Positions 1-6,013 of a DNA stretch of 6,866 nucleotides are shown here, piece by piece. This DNA comes from JAISGQ01 sp045536305. GTDB taxonomy: Bacteria > Bacillota > Clostridia > Oscillospirales > Acutalibacteraceae. A program made the translations under genes and the position numbers. Location: positions 1 through 6,866 of the forward strand of contig JAZSNH010000068.1 of assembly GCA_045536305.1 (NCBI GenBank), given 5' to 3'. Positions within the stretch are counted from its first letter, which is position 1. Each line of letters begins with the position of its first letter. The notes under the pieces are model-generated. The model worked only from the letters and a program-made list of their open reading frames with translations, did not search any database and was not told where the DNA came from.

Positions 1-98
1 AGGCATGCTACTGATCGGCAAATGGCTGGTGCCGGGAGTGGCTCGCTTTCCCGAAGCCCATACGGTAGGCGGCACCATCGGTGCCGCTTACTTTTTTT
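1..98 (+). ncRNA. 3' end of a structured + strand transcript of unknown identity
   Basis: No convincing protein is seen here, but the + strand can fold into nested stems: 8-13 with 63-68 (one G-U pair), 22-27 with 55-61 (one bulge), and 33-38 with 48-53 (one G-U pair). A terminator hairpin with a T-run follows directly. In addition, 27-34 (TGGTGCCG) is perfectly complementary to 70-77, which would compete with the terminator stem, as in an attenuator. No + strand gene follows, because the downstream genes are on the minus strand, so this is more likely the tail of an RNA or mRNA entering from the left than a leader. An upstream coding frame could end at the TGA at 12-14. I could not match it to SRP RNA, tmRNA, RNase P RNA or a T-box with any confidence. 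Confidence 0.35.
69..98 (+). terminator. Intrinsic terminator, + strand
   Basis: A perfect 8-bp GC-rich stem (GCGGCACC at 69-76 with GGTGCCGC at 80-87) has a 3-nt loop and is followed by TTAC and seven Ts (92-98). The T-run lies only on the + side, so it ends a + strand transcript arriving from outside the window. The hairpin also lies 32 nt past the stop codon of the minus-strand operon and may hinder read-through there, but that side has no U-tract. Confidence 0.75.
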
Positions 99-118
99 AT
101 ATATACCCGAAAATAAAC

Positions 119-493
119 TTAGTCATCCTCTTCGTTCTGAAGAAGTCTGAGGAGCATATAATTGACAAATCCGCGGGCAAGTCTGAGCAAAGCATATACT
201 ATTGCGGTAATTACAAGACCTGCAACGAGAATGATTGCACTGTATGCAGAGAGGAAACCGTCTGCGGTGGTAACAGCAAACCATACGCTGAGGAAAATAC
301 CGAGAATTGCGGCAATGATCGAAAGAGTGCCGAAACCGGATGCAAGGCGCTGGAGAGAAAATTCTGTCTCAAGCTCATAGGTGTCTATCCATGTAGGTTC
401 TTTTATGTTGCCGTTTTCATCGTATTCATTTTCAACAGCCAGAATTTCTTCTGTGCTGGGTGCTCTTGTATCAAGATAAGAAAACAAACTCAT
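119..493 (-). CDS. Small two-pass membrane protein of unknown function (124 aa)
   Basis: I do not recognise a named family. The protein begins with a soluble, acidic stretch of about 50 residues containing many Glu and Asp. Two hydrophobic segments follow at about 55-76 (LSIIAAILGIFLSVWF) and 81-103 (SAIILVAGLVITAIVYALL), joined by a very short turn, so a helical hairpin in the cytoplasmic membrane is predicted. The tail is Arg-rich, then ends in EEDD. There is no signal peptide or catalytic motif. The ATG is preceded by AAAGGATGG at 509-501 with about 10 nt spacing, the same arrangement as the gene before it. It starts 20 nt after the 291-aa membrane protein on the same strand, so the two are almost certainly one operon and may act together. 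The opposite strand is open over most of this length, but its product is Cys-rich, has no ribosome binding site and looks like a shadow frame. Confidence 0.8.
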   Translation of the reverse strand: MSLFSYLDTRAPSTEEILAVENEYDENGNIKEPTWIDTYELETEFSLQRLASGFGTLSIIAAILGIFLSVWFAVTTADGFLSAYSAIILVAGLVITAIVYALLRLARGFVNYMLLRLLQNEEDD

Positions 494-513
494 TATTGAT
501 CCATCCTTTCTGA

Positions 514-1389
514 TTATTCCTCGATATCGGAATCACTTGCGAAGATGTCCTCAACATAGTCGAGGATGTCGGAGCCGCTTACATCAAAATCGGTTTCGTT
601 CTCGGACTGCTTTGAATATTCTTCGAGAGCCTCAGCAGAAGCACAGAAGCTGCAGGGCTTGCCGCGGTTAGCCTCGAAAGCCTGATCAACAGAGCCCTTG
701 TAGAGCTTTGCAGAGTTTTTGAGAGAGCCGCACTCATCGGTAAGGTGATAGCACTTGCCGAACTGAGTCCAGAAAACGTTGCCGTCGATAGTGTAAGATT
801 CTGCATCGGACTGAGCCTGTGCAAGATCTTCGGCAGAGGTGGGAGTCCAGTCTATAGAAGCGGCGCTTGCAATAAGAGCGACGATTATTGCAACGATAGA
901 AGCGATCTTCTTTACCTTCGGGTCAAGATCCTTTTCCTTGAGAAGAAGGATGATAAGGGGAACAAAGCAGACAATAGCCGCAAAAAGACCCATGTTGTTC
1001 CAAAGGAAGAATTTCAGCTTGTTCTTTTCGGATGCAGGGTCGAGTCGGTTGGACTTTTTCCAGAGAAGAGAACCTGCGATGACAAGAGCAAAGTCTATTG
1101 CGAGGCCTATGATAATATAGGTGAGAATGTTGCCGGGGATATAGATGGTCTTGTTGAAAACCAAAATTGTAAGAACCTCAAAGCCGATAGCCAAAAGCCA
1201 GAGGATAACAGCGCCCCATCTGAACTTAACAGCTTTCTTTCTGTTTTCGGGAGTGATGATAGCCTTTTTTGTGACCTTTGCTTCAGTAGCGGTCTTTTTG
1301 GCTGAGGGAGACTTTTTCTTAGCTCTTTTCTGAGTGGATGTTGAGCCGCTGCTTACGTCAATAATCTGACGTTCCATTTTTTCTGCCAT
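514..1389 (-). CDS. Four-pass membrane protein with Cys/His zinc-binding-like C-terminal domain (291 aa)
   Basis: The N-terminal 55 residues are Lys/Ser/Thr/Ala-rich (KKKSPSAKKTATEAK) and probably cytoplasmic and disordered. Four hydrophobic segments follow at about 59-78, 88-110, 127-150 and 163-179. After them comes a soluble domain with the pattern C213-x-H215-x4-C220 ... K-P-C246-x2-C249 (KCYHLTDEC and KPCSFC). This resembles the small Ada-like zinc-binding module written roughly as YHxxxCxxL ... A...G.xPCxxC, which occurs at the ends of many bacterial proteins. The tail is acidic. An even number of membrane passes would put both ends in the cytoplasm, though the Lys-rich loops make topology uncertain. 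The frame is open back to an ATG at 1431, but that codon lies at the predicted transcription start and has no ribosome binding site. The ATG at 1389 has AGAAAGGA 10 nt upstream. It is first in an operon with the 124-aa membrane protein. Function is unknown; metal or redox sensing at the membrane is only a guess. Confidence 0.82.
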   Translation of the reverse strand: MAEKMERQIIDVSSGSTSTQKRAKKKSPSAKKTATEAKVTKKAIITPENRKKAVKFRWGAVILWLLAIGFEVLTILVFNKTIYIPGNILTYIIIGLAIDFALVIAGSLLWKKSNRLDPASEKNKLKFFLWNNMGLFAAIVCFVPLIILLLKEKDLDPKVKKIASIVAIIVALIASAASIDWTPTSAEDLAQAQSDAESYTIDGNVFWTQFGKCYHLTDECGSLKNSAKLYKGSVDQAFEANRGKPCSFCASAEALEEYSKQSENETDFDVSGSDILDYVEDIFASDSDIEE

Positions 1390-1399
1390 GTGAATACGA

Positions 1400-1407
1400 T
1401 CCTTTCT
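1400..1407 (-). promoter_or_regulatory. Ribosome binding site deciding the start at 1389
   Basis: On the minus strand, AGAAAGGA lies 10 nt before the ATG at 1389. The same AAAGGA element with the same spacing precedes the next gene in the operon (509-504 before 493). The longer alternative start at 1431 has no such site. Confidence 0.7.
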
Positions 1408-1434
1408 TGCATATTCTGTATTTGTTGCCATTTA

Positions 1435-1463
1435 AGTATACCATATATTGTCGCTATATGCAA
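1435..1463 (-). promoter_or_regulatory. Sigma-A-type promoter of the minus-strand membrane-protein operon
   Basis: Reading the minus strand, TTGCAT (1463-1458), a 17-nt spacer and TATACT (1440-1435) are present, with a TGG extended -10 directly before the -10 box. The expected transcription start is near 1428, giving a leader of about 40 nt before the ATG at 1389. That would exclude or make leaderless the upstream ATG at 1431. Confidence 0.7.
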
Positions 1464-1529
1464 GATGTGATAACAAGTTGATGAAACTAATAAGAAGGTG
1501 GGCGGCAACAGAGAAAGAGGCATAAACAC

Positions 1530-1558
1530 TTGTAATCAAATCAAATGAAAGCTATAAT
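1530..1558 (+). promoter_or_regulatory. Sigma-A-type promoter of the threonine aldolase/HAD operon
   Basis: TTGTAA (1530-1535), a 17-nt spacer and a perfect TATAAT (1553-1558) predict transcription from about 1565, roughly 30 nt before the ATG at 1595. It is divergent from the promoter at 1463-1435, with about 66 nt between the two -35 boxes. I see no hairpin or clear operator in that gap. Confidence 0.72.
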
Positions 1559-1580
1559 CAGAATGATTTATAAATTATGC

Positions 1581-1586
1581 GAGAGG
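1581..1586 (+). promoter_or_regulatory. Ribosome binding site deciding the start at 1595
   Basis: GAGAGG stands 8 nt before the ATG at 1595, good spacing for initiation. In-frame ATGs at 1577 (upstream of the site) and 1589 (only 2 nt after it) are poorly placed. Confidence 0.65.
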
Positions 1587-1594
1587 TAATGGAA

Positions 1595-2620
1595 ATGTTC
1601 AGATTTAACTGCGACTATCTCGAGGGAGCACATCCTAAAATCATAGAAAAATTAGTGGAAACGAACCTTGACCAAACGGCTGCTTACGGTATGGATGAAT
1701 ATTCCGAAAGTGCAAGGGAAAAGATCAGAAAAGCATGCGGCTGCAGGGCGGCAAAGGTGTTTTTTCTGGCAGGAGGCACACAGTCAAACTATACCGTTCT
1801 CGATTCTGTTCTGAAAAATTACGAAGCGGTTCTGGCGGCAGATACAGGGCATATCAGCGTTCACGAGGCAGGAGCGATAGAATTTTCGGGACATAAGGTG
1901 CTGACCGTTCAGGGTGTAAACGGAAAGATAGATCCTGTATCGGCGCGCGAGTATGTGAAAAAATTTTATTCTGATCCGACATGGCCGCACATGGCTGCGC
2001 CTGGTGCCGTATATATTTCCCACCCTTCCGAGTACGGAACACTGTACAGCAAGGCGGAGCTGAAAGCGCTGCGCGAGCTTTGTGATGAGTATGGAATGAA
2101 GCTCTTTCTCGACGGTGCGCGTCTTGGCTATGCTCTTTCCTCCTCAGACACAGATGTGACTCTGCCCGACATAGCGGAATACTGCGATGTGTTCTATATA
2201 GGAGGCACAAAGGTCGGCGCGCTGTTCGGAGAAGCGGTCGTGTTTACACGTAAGGGCCTTGGAGACAGATTTTTTACGGAAATGAAGCAGCACGGAGCAC
2301 TGCTTGCCAAAGGCAGAATAACGGGCATTCAATTCGATGTGCTGTTTACCGATGATCTTTATTTGAAAATAGCCGACCATGCAGACAGGCTTGCAATGAA
2401 GATAAAGAAGGCGCTTCTCGAAAAAAGCTACAGGCTTTATCTTGATTCATACACAAATCAGCAGTTTTTTATTATACCGAACAGCAAGCTCGCAGAGCTT
2501 GAGGGCAAGGCGGTGCTCGATAACTGGGGAAAGTATGATGAAAACAGCAGCATAGTAAGGATCGCAACCTCGTGGGCAACTACCGAGGAGGCAGCAGATT
2601 ATCTGATAGGGCTGATGTGA
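1595..2620 (+). CDS. Threonine aldolase-family PLP enzyme (341 aa)
   Basis: This is a fold-type I PLP enzyme of the beta-eliminating lyase / threonine aldolase family. Family members cleave L-threonine or allo-threonine to glycine and acetaldehyde, or act on related beta-hydroxy amino acids, in the cytoplasm. Visible landmarks, numbered from MFRFN: AGGTQSN at about 59-65 for the cofactor phosphate; GHISVHEAGA at about 85-94, the His/Glu region that stacks on PLP; FLDGAR at about 171-176 with the Asp expected to bind the pyridine nitrogen and the Arg the substrate carboxylate; and YIGGTKVGALFGEA with K206 as the likely Schiff-base lysine. Length is normal and nothing is truncated. The variant lysine context (GGTKxGALFGEA) is the one usual in Firmicutes and Pseudomonas-type low-specificity enzymes, so the exact stereospecificity is open. 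The stop codon is one base from the next ATG. Confidence 0.9.
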   Translation: MFRFNCDYLEGAHPKIIEKLVETNLDQTAAYGMDEYSESAREKIRKACGCRAAKVFFLAGGTQSNYTVLDSVLKNYEAVLAADTGHISVHEAGAIEFSGHKVLTVQGVNGKIDPVSAREYVKKFYSDPTWPHMAAPGAVYISHPSEYGTLYSKAELKALRELCDEYGMKLFLDGARLGYALSSSDTDVTLPDIAEYCDVFYIGGTKVGALFGEAVVFTRKGLGDRFFTEMKQHGALLAKGRITGIQFDVLFTDDLYLKIADHADRLAMKIKKALLEKSYRLYLDSYTNQQFFIIPNSKLAELEGKAVLDNWGKYDENSSIVRIATSWATTEEAADYLIGLM

Positions 2621-2621
2621 T

Positions 2622-3440
2622 ATGAGAACATTATATGTAACAGATCTTGACGGAACACTGCTCAATTCTCAGAGCAGATTAAGCGAGTACACTCTGAAAA
2701 CGGTAAATGCCGTTGTTGAAAGAGGCGTGCTTTTTACCTATGCGACCGCACGTTCGCTTGTCTCCGCATCTATGGTCACAAAAGGGCTTTCGCAGAAGAT
2801 ACCCATAATCGCTTACAACGGAGCCTTTATCATTGAGCCCTGCACAGGAGAGTTTCTGTCGCACGAGAGCTTTTCTTGCGAAGAGACCGAGACGGTTATA
2901 GATACACTTGAAAAGCTTGATATACACCCTGCTGTATATTCTCTGATAGACGGCACGGAAAAGGTGTCATGGGAAAGAGGAACGGAAACCGAAGGAATGG
3001 CGCACTATCTGAGCAAACGCAGGGGAGACAGGCGATTGAGACCTCTTGATACAAATGAATGGCTTTATGACGGAGAGGTTTTTTATTTTACCTGCATAGG
3101 AGAAAAGGAAATACTCAGAACTGCACAAGATATTCTTTCGGGTGACGAGCGGTATACATGCATCTTTCAGCAGGAGCTGAACCGTCCCGAATACTGGTTT
3201 GAGATAATGCCGCGAAGGGCGACAAAGGCAAACGCCATAGAAAAGCTTAAGAATATATGGCAGTGCGATAGGGTAGTGTCCTTCGGCGATGCGTTAAATG
3301 ATATACCGATGTTTTCTTTTTCCGACGAATGCTACGCCGTGGGAAATGCCGTAGATGAGCTTAAGGCGATCGCGACAGATATTATCGGAAGCAACGATGA
3401 CGACGGTGTAGCCAAGTGGCTTGAGAAAAACGTATTTTAA
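2622..3440 (+). CDS. Cof-type HAD-superfamily (IIB) phosphatase (272 aa)
   Basis: This is a cytoplasmic haloacid dehalogenase-type hydrolase, probably acting on sugar phosphates, nucleotides or other small phosphate esters with Mg2+. Motif I is DLDGTLL, with nucleophile D8 and acid/base D10. Motif II is T42 in YATAR. The NGA after it (66-68) is typical of the Cof group. Motif III is K202 in RRATKANAI, and motif IV is GDALND with D223 and D227. The variable cap lies between about 85 and 185, as in class IIB, and the 270-aa length fits. The start ATG follows the threonine aldolase TGA by a single T, with an AGGG about 10 nt upstream inside the preceding gene, so translational coupling is likely. 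The sequence does not show which substrate is used, and the partnership with an aldolase does not settle it. No clear terminator follows. Confidence 0.9.
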   Translation: MRTLYVTDLDGTLLNSQSRLSEYTLKTVNAVVERGVLFTYATARSLVSASMVTKGLSQKIPIIAYNGAFIIEPCTGEFLSHESFSCEETETVIDTLEKLDIHPAVYSLIDGTEKVSWERGTETEGMAHYLSKRRGDRRLRPLDTNEWLYDGEVFYFTCIGEKEILRTAQDILSGDERYTCIFQQELNRPEYWFEIMPRRATKANAIEKLKNIWQCDRVVSFGDALNDIPMFSFSDECYAVGNAVDELKAIATDIIGSNDDDGVAKWLEKNVF

Positions 3441-3517
3441 AGTCCGGTGTTTGAAATGCAGCAATCACAGATAATCCTCACTTAAATTAATAAATTGCAA
3501 ATATTTACGAAAACCGA

Positions 3518-3545
3518 TTGCAGAAAGAAAACAATGTGTTAAAAT
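3518..3545 (+). promoter_or_regulatory. Probable promoter of the GH43 gene
   Basis: TTGCAG (3518-3523), a 16-nt spacer and TAAAAT (3540-3545) are preceded by TGT, an extended -10. A second TAAAAT at 3545-3550 could serve instead. Transcription would begin near 3552, leaving a leader of about 24 nt with GGAG at 3565-3568, 7 nt before the ATG. The rest of the 135-nt gap after the HAD gene shows no terminator, so read-through from upstream is also possible. Confidence 0.55.
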
Positions 3546-3575
3546 AAAATAACTAAAAAATTACGGAGAATAATT

Positions 3576-5060
3576 ATGATAAGAAGACAAGCTTTCAATC
3601 CTTTTTTACCTCTTTACGAATGCATTCCCGACGGAGAACCCCATGTGTTCGGGGACAGAGTATATCTCTATGGTTCTCACGATAAAGAGGGCGGCGAGAC
3701 CTTCTGCATGCTCGATTACACAGTCTATTCCGCACCTGTGACCGATCTTACCGACTGGCGCAGGGAAGGGGTAATATACAGAGCAGATCAGGACCCGGAC
3801 TACGAAAATCGCAAATACATGTACGCACCTGATGTGGTAAAGGGAAACGACGGACGTTACTATCTTTACTACTGCATGTCGGGTGATTTCGGGCATGGCG
3901 GTTATCACGGTCCTATAAGCGTTGCTGTGTGCGATACTCCCGCAGGACAGTACGAATATATAGGCTTTGTCAAAAATCCGGACGGAACACCGATGCTCGA
4001 TTATGTATGCTTTGATCCGGGCGTGATAAACGATGACGGAGTTATCCGTATTTATTACGGTACACAGTATCCCTATGAGGAAGAGCCCGATTTCTTTGAA
4101 AACGAAGAGCATATACAGTCAGAGATGGGAATGTTCGGAAAATCACGCGATGAGATACTGTCTATGGCAAAGAAGGACAGCGTGATGGGACCCTGCATGG
4201 TGGTCGTAGAGGACGATATGCTGACCGTAAAGGAAGCGGCAAAGCATATTATACCCTACAAGGTGAAAAACACCTCCTTCGAGGAACACCCGTTTTTTGA
4301 GGCAAGCTCTATGAGAAAGATAGGGGACACCTATTATTTTATATATTCCTCTATGCAGAATCATGAGCTTTGCTATGCTACCAGCAAATATCCCGACAGA
4401 GATTTCGTATTCGGCGGCACAATAGTTTCAAACGGCGATGTTGGAATGAACGGACGTACCGCCGATGACAGGCTCAATATGACAGGCACGACCCACGGCA
4501 GCATTGAAATGATAAACGGTCAGTGGTATGTGTTCTATCACCGACTGACCCATAAGTCCGATTACAGCCGACAGGCCTGTGCAGAAAAAATAGAGATAAA
4601 GCCCGACGGCTCTATCGAGCAGGTTGAAATAACCTCATGCGGACTTAATGGCGGAGCTCTTATTGCAGAAGGAGTTTATCCTGCACCTATTGCCTGCAAC
4701 ATAACAAACGGAAATATGCCCCACGGCTCAAACAGCATCTACACCATCAGCTTCCCGAATGTCAATCATGAGAGCGATGATAGGTTTATAGCCGAAATAG
4801 CTGACGGAACCCTTATCGGATATAAATACTTTGCATTTTCGGAAAACAATGCTCTGGGTGTGACCTACAGAGGAAATGCAAAGGGCAGGCTCAGAATAGC
4901 TCATGCCATCGACGGAGAGACGATAGGAGAGTTTGAGATCACACCTGCCGAGTCCTGGCAGAAGATCACCGCCAAGGCTGATTTCGAAAACGGCGACAAA
5001 CCGCTTTACCTTGTTTTTTCGGGTGAAGGCATGATCGACATAAAAGAAATAGAGTTTTAA
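3576..5060 (+). CDS. Cytoplasmic glycoside hydrolase family 43 enzyme with CBM6-like C-terminal domain (494 aa)
   Basis: GH43 enzymes are inverting five-bladed beta-propellers, mostly beta-xylosidases, alpha-L-arabinofuranosidases or arabinanases. The start NPFLP...IPDGEPHVFGDRVYLYGSHD is typical. Expected catalytic residues are D19 (general base, in PDGEP), D147 (pKa modulator, in CFDPGV) and E242 (general acid, in HPFFEASS). H307 in TGTTHGSI matches the central His near the metal site. Residues about 165-205 form an acidic stretch between the second Asp and the Glu that looks like an insertion compared with short arabinanases. From about 360 to the end is a beta-rich domain resembling CBM6, ending WQKITAKAD ... 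KPLYLVFSGEG. There is no signal peptide, so it should act inside the cell on imported oligosaccharides. The start has GGAG with 7-nt spacing. Substrate cannot be read from sequence alone; no transporter or regulator gene is in the window. Confidence 0.9.
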   Translation: MIRRQAFNPFLPLYECIPDGEPHVFGDRVYLYGSHDKEGGETFCMLDYTVYSAPVTDLTDWRREGVIYRADQDPDYENRKYMYAPDVVKGNDGRYYLYYCMSGDFGHGGYHGPISVAVCDTPAGQYEYIGFVKNPDGTPMLDYVCFDPGVINDDGVIRIYYGTQYPYEEEPDFFENEEHIQSEMGMFGKSRDEILSMAKKDSVMGPCMVVVEDDMLTVKEAAKHIIPYKVKNTSFEEHPFFEASSMRKIGDTYYFIYSSMQNHELCYATSKYPDRDFVFGGTIVSNGDVGMNGRTADDRLNMTGTTHGSIEMINGQWYVFYHRLTHKSDYSRQACAEKIEIKPDGSIEQVEITSCGLNGGALIAEGVYPAPIACNITNGNMPHGSNSIYTISFPNVNHESDDRFIAEIADGTLIGYKYFAFSENNALGVTYRGNAKGRLRIAHAIDGETIGEFEITPAESWQKITAKADFENGDKPLYLVFSGEGMIDIKEIEF

Positions 5061-5069
5061 AAAGAAAAG

Positions 5070-5095
5070 CCGCTGAAGCATGCTTCAGCGGGTTT
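5070..5095 (+). terminator. Palindromic transcription terminator after GH43
   Basis: Positions 5070-5091 are a perfect 22-nt palindrome (CCGCTGAA arms around GCATGC), 9 nt after the GH43 stop. It is flanked by A-rich sequence on the left and GTTTAA on the right. The U-tract is short on the + side. Read on the minus strand, the hairpin is followed by CTTTTCTTTTT, which is stronger, so it may work in both directions. Confidence 0.65.
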
Positions 5096-5148
5096 AAGAG
5101 TATTCTATAATACTACGGAACATATCAATTTATATGATGTGCTTATCA

Positions 5149-5177
5149 TTGACAACACAAGTAAAAAATGATACACT
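5149..5177 (+). promoter_or_regulatory. Strong sigma-A promoter of the zinc-ribbon-LRR/kinase cassette
   Basis: A perfect TTGACA (5149-5154), a 17-nt spacer and TACACT (5172-5177) are present, with TGA before the -10 (extended -10). Transcription would start near 5184, about 19 nt before the ATG at 5203. This rules out upstream in-frame ATGs at 5134 and 5137. The 53 nt between the GH43 terminator and this promoter are AT-rich with no gene. Confidence 0.78.
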
Positions 5178-5191
5178 ACAATCCATAGAAT

Positions 5192-5198
5192 GGAGGAG
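5192..5198 (+). promoter_or_regulatory. Strong ribosome binding site for the zinc-ribbon-LRR gene
   Basis: GGAGGAG, close to the full anti-16S complement, ends 4 nt before the ATG at 5203; the GGAGG core at 5192-5196 sits 6 nt away. It is the strongest ribosome binding site in the window and fixes this start. Confidence 0.75.
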
Positions 5199-5202
5199 TT
5201 AT

Positions 5203-5973
5203 ATGCCATTAATTAATGCAAAATGTACGAATTGCGGAAGTAATTTGCAGGTTGACAATACAAAAGACGCCTGGATTTGTGATTACTGCGGAAGTCCGTT
5301 TATCGTTGAAAAGGCGATAAATAATTATAACACTACCAATAATATTCAAGCTAATGTCGTTAATATTTATGGTGGAAATTCTGCGGATTTTGTCATAAGA
5401 GCAGGAGAATTGGAAAAATATACAGGAGCAGCCACTGAAGTTGTTATACCATCTACGGTTACAATAATTGGTTATGGTGCTTTTGAGGGTTGCAGTGGGT
5501 TGAAAAGCGTAACAATACCTTCATCCGTTACAGAAATAGGAACATATGCATTTCGTCATTGCAGTGGACTGGAATCAATTACGATACCGTCATCTGTTAC
5601 AATAATTAGAGATAGCGCATTTTCTGACTGTACATCTCTAAGAACCGCTATTCTAAGCAATGGCCTTAAAACAATCGAAATGTATGCATTTCAAAACTGT
5701 AGCAAACTTACAACAATTACAATTCCTGACAGCGTTACTAAAATTGGCTCTTATCGGCGTTCATATACCAGATATCCTTTTGAAGGTTGCAATAGTCTAA
5801 CAGACATAAAATACCCATCCAGGTTTTCTTATTATGTTTTTGAGGGTAGCGCTTGGTATAGAACCGAGAAGAGGAAGAGAGAAGCAAAAATTGCCAATAG
5901 AATATGTCCTGATTGTGATAGGAAGATTTCTTTTTTCGGAAATAGGTGTCCACAATGCGGCATAAAGTATTAA
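5203..5973 (+). CDS. Zinc ribbon - LRR_5 (BspA-type) repeats - zinc ribbon protein (256 aa)
   Basis: The N-terminus carries a zinc ribbon, C8-x2-C11 ... C26-x2-C29 (CTNCG and CDYCG). A low-complexity Asn-rich linker follows (INNYNTTNN), then the lead-in DFVIRAGELEKYTGAATE. Next come about five BspA/LRR_5 repeats at residues 78-200, spaced exactly 23 residues in the middle, of the type VTIPSSVTxIGxxAFxxCSxL. The fifth has a short basic/aromatic insertion (YRRSYTRY). After a partial repeat and a Lys/Arg helix, the protein ends in a second ribbon, C235-x2-C238 ... C249-x2-C252 (CPDC and CPQCG). There is no signal peptide or membrane segment, so it is presumably cytoplasmic, unlike the surface BspA proteins that share the repeats. 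A binding or scaffold role is inferred; no enzymatic motif is seen. The kinase-like gene starts 40 nt downstream with no terminator between. It is AT-rich: 18 of 60 bases are G or C in 5341-5400. Confidence 0.85.
   Translation: MPLINAKCTNCGSNLQVDNTKDAWICDYCGSPFIVEKAINNYNTTNNIQANVVNIYGGNSADFVIRAGELEKYTGAATEVVIPSTVTIIGYGAFEGCSGLKSVTIPSSVTEIGTYAFRHCSGLESITIPSSVTIIRDSAFSDCTSLRTAILSNGLKTIEMYAFQNCSKLTTITIPDSVTKIGSYRRSYTRYPFEGCNSLTDIKYPSRFSYYVFEGSAWYRTEKRKREAKIANRICPDCDRKISFFGNRCPQCGIKY
5434..5802 (+). repeat. LRR_5 coding repeats, 69-nt period
   Basis: About five tandem copies of a 23-codon unit encode the leucine-rich repeats. The start segments at about 5449, 5515 and 5584 are still similar at DNA level (ATACC-TC---GTTACA), which points to duplication within the gene or selection on a short motif. 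The last unit carries an insertion of about 7 codons. Confidence 0.75.
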
Positions 5974-6013
5974 TACTGACAGGTTTTAGTGTTTTCGCTC
6001 TTTGTATTTATAT

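Noticed and set aside
24..40. T-box-like string TGGTGCCG before a terminator
   Set aside because: It only partly resembles the T-box consensus, and no + strand gene lies downstream to be regulated.
5..499. Long + strand open frame across the left end
   Set aside because: It runs antisense to the 124-aa membrane protein, passes straight through a strong terminator, has no ribosome binding site and gives an implausible Cys-rich product.
745..1305. Long + strand open frame antisense to the four-pass membrane protein
   Set aside because: No promoter or ribosome binding site; the minus frame has clear membrane segments, a promoter and a ribosome binding site, so this is a shadow frame.
1481..1525. 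Fourteen-codon + strand frame in the divergent intergenic region
   Set aside because: It lies upstream of the forward promoter at 1530-1558, so it would not be in that transcript, and it has no ribosome binding site.
1854..2210. Minus-strand frames inside the threonine aldolase gene
   Set aside because: His/Arg-rich shadow translations with no ribosome binding site; the + frame carries an intact PLP enzyme.
3606..4112. Minus-strand frame of 168 codons inside the GH43 gene
   Set aside because: Composition is that of a reverse-complement shadow; no start signals, and the + frame has full GH43 motifs.
5434..5802. Possible CRISPR or satellite-like tandem array
   Set aside because: The 69-nt periodicity is explained by in-frame 23-residue LRR_5 repeats; the units diverge and have no spacer structure.
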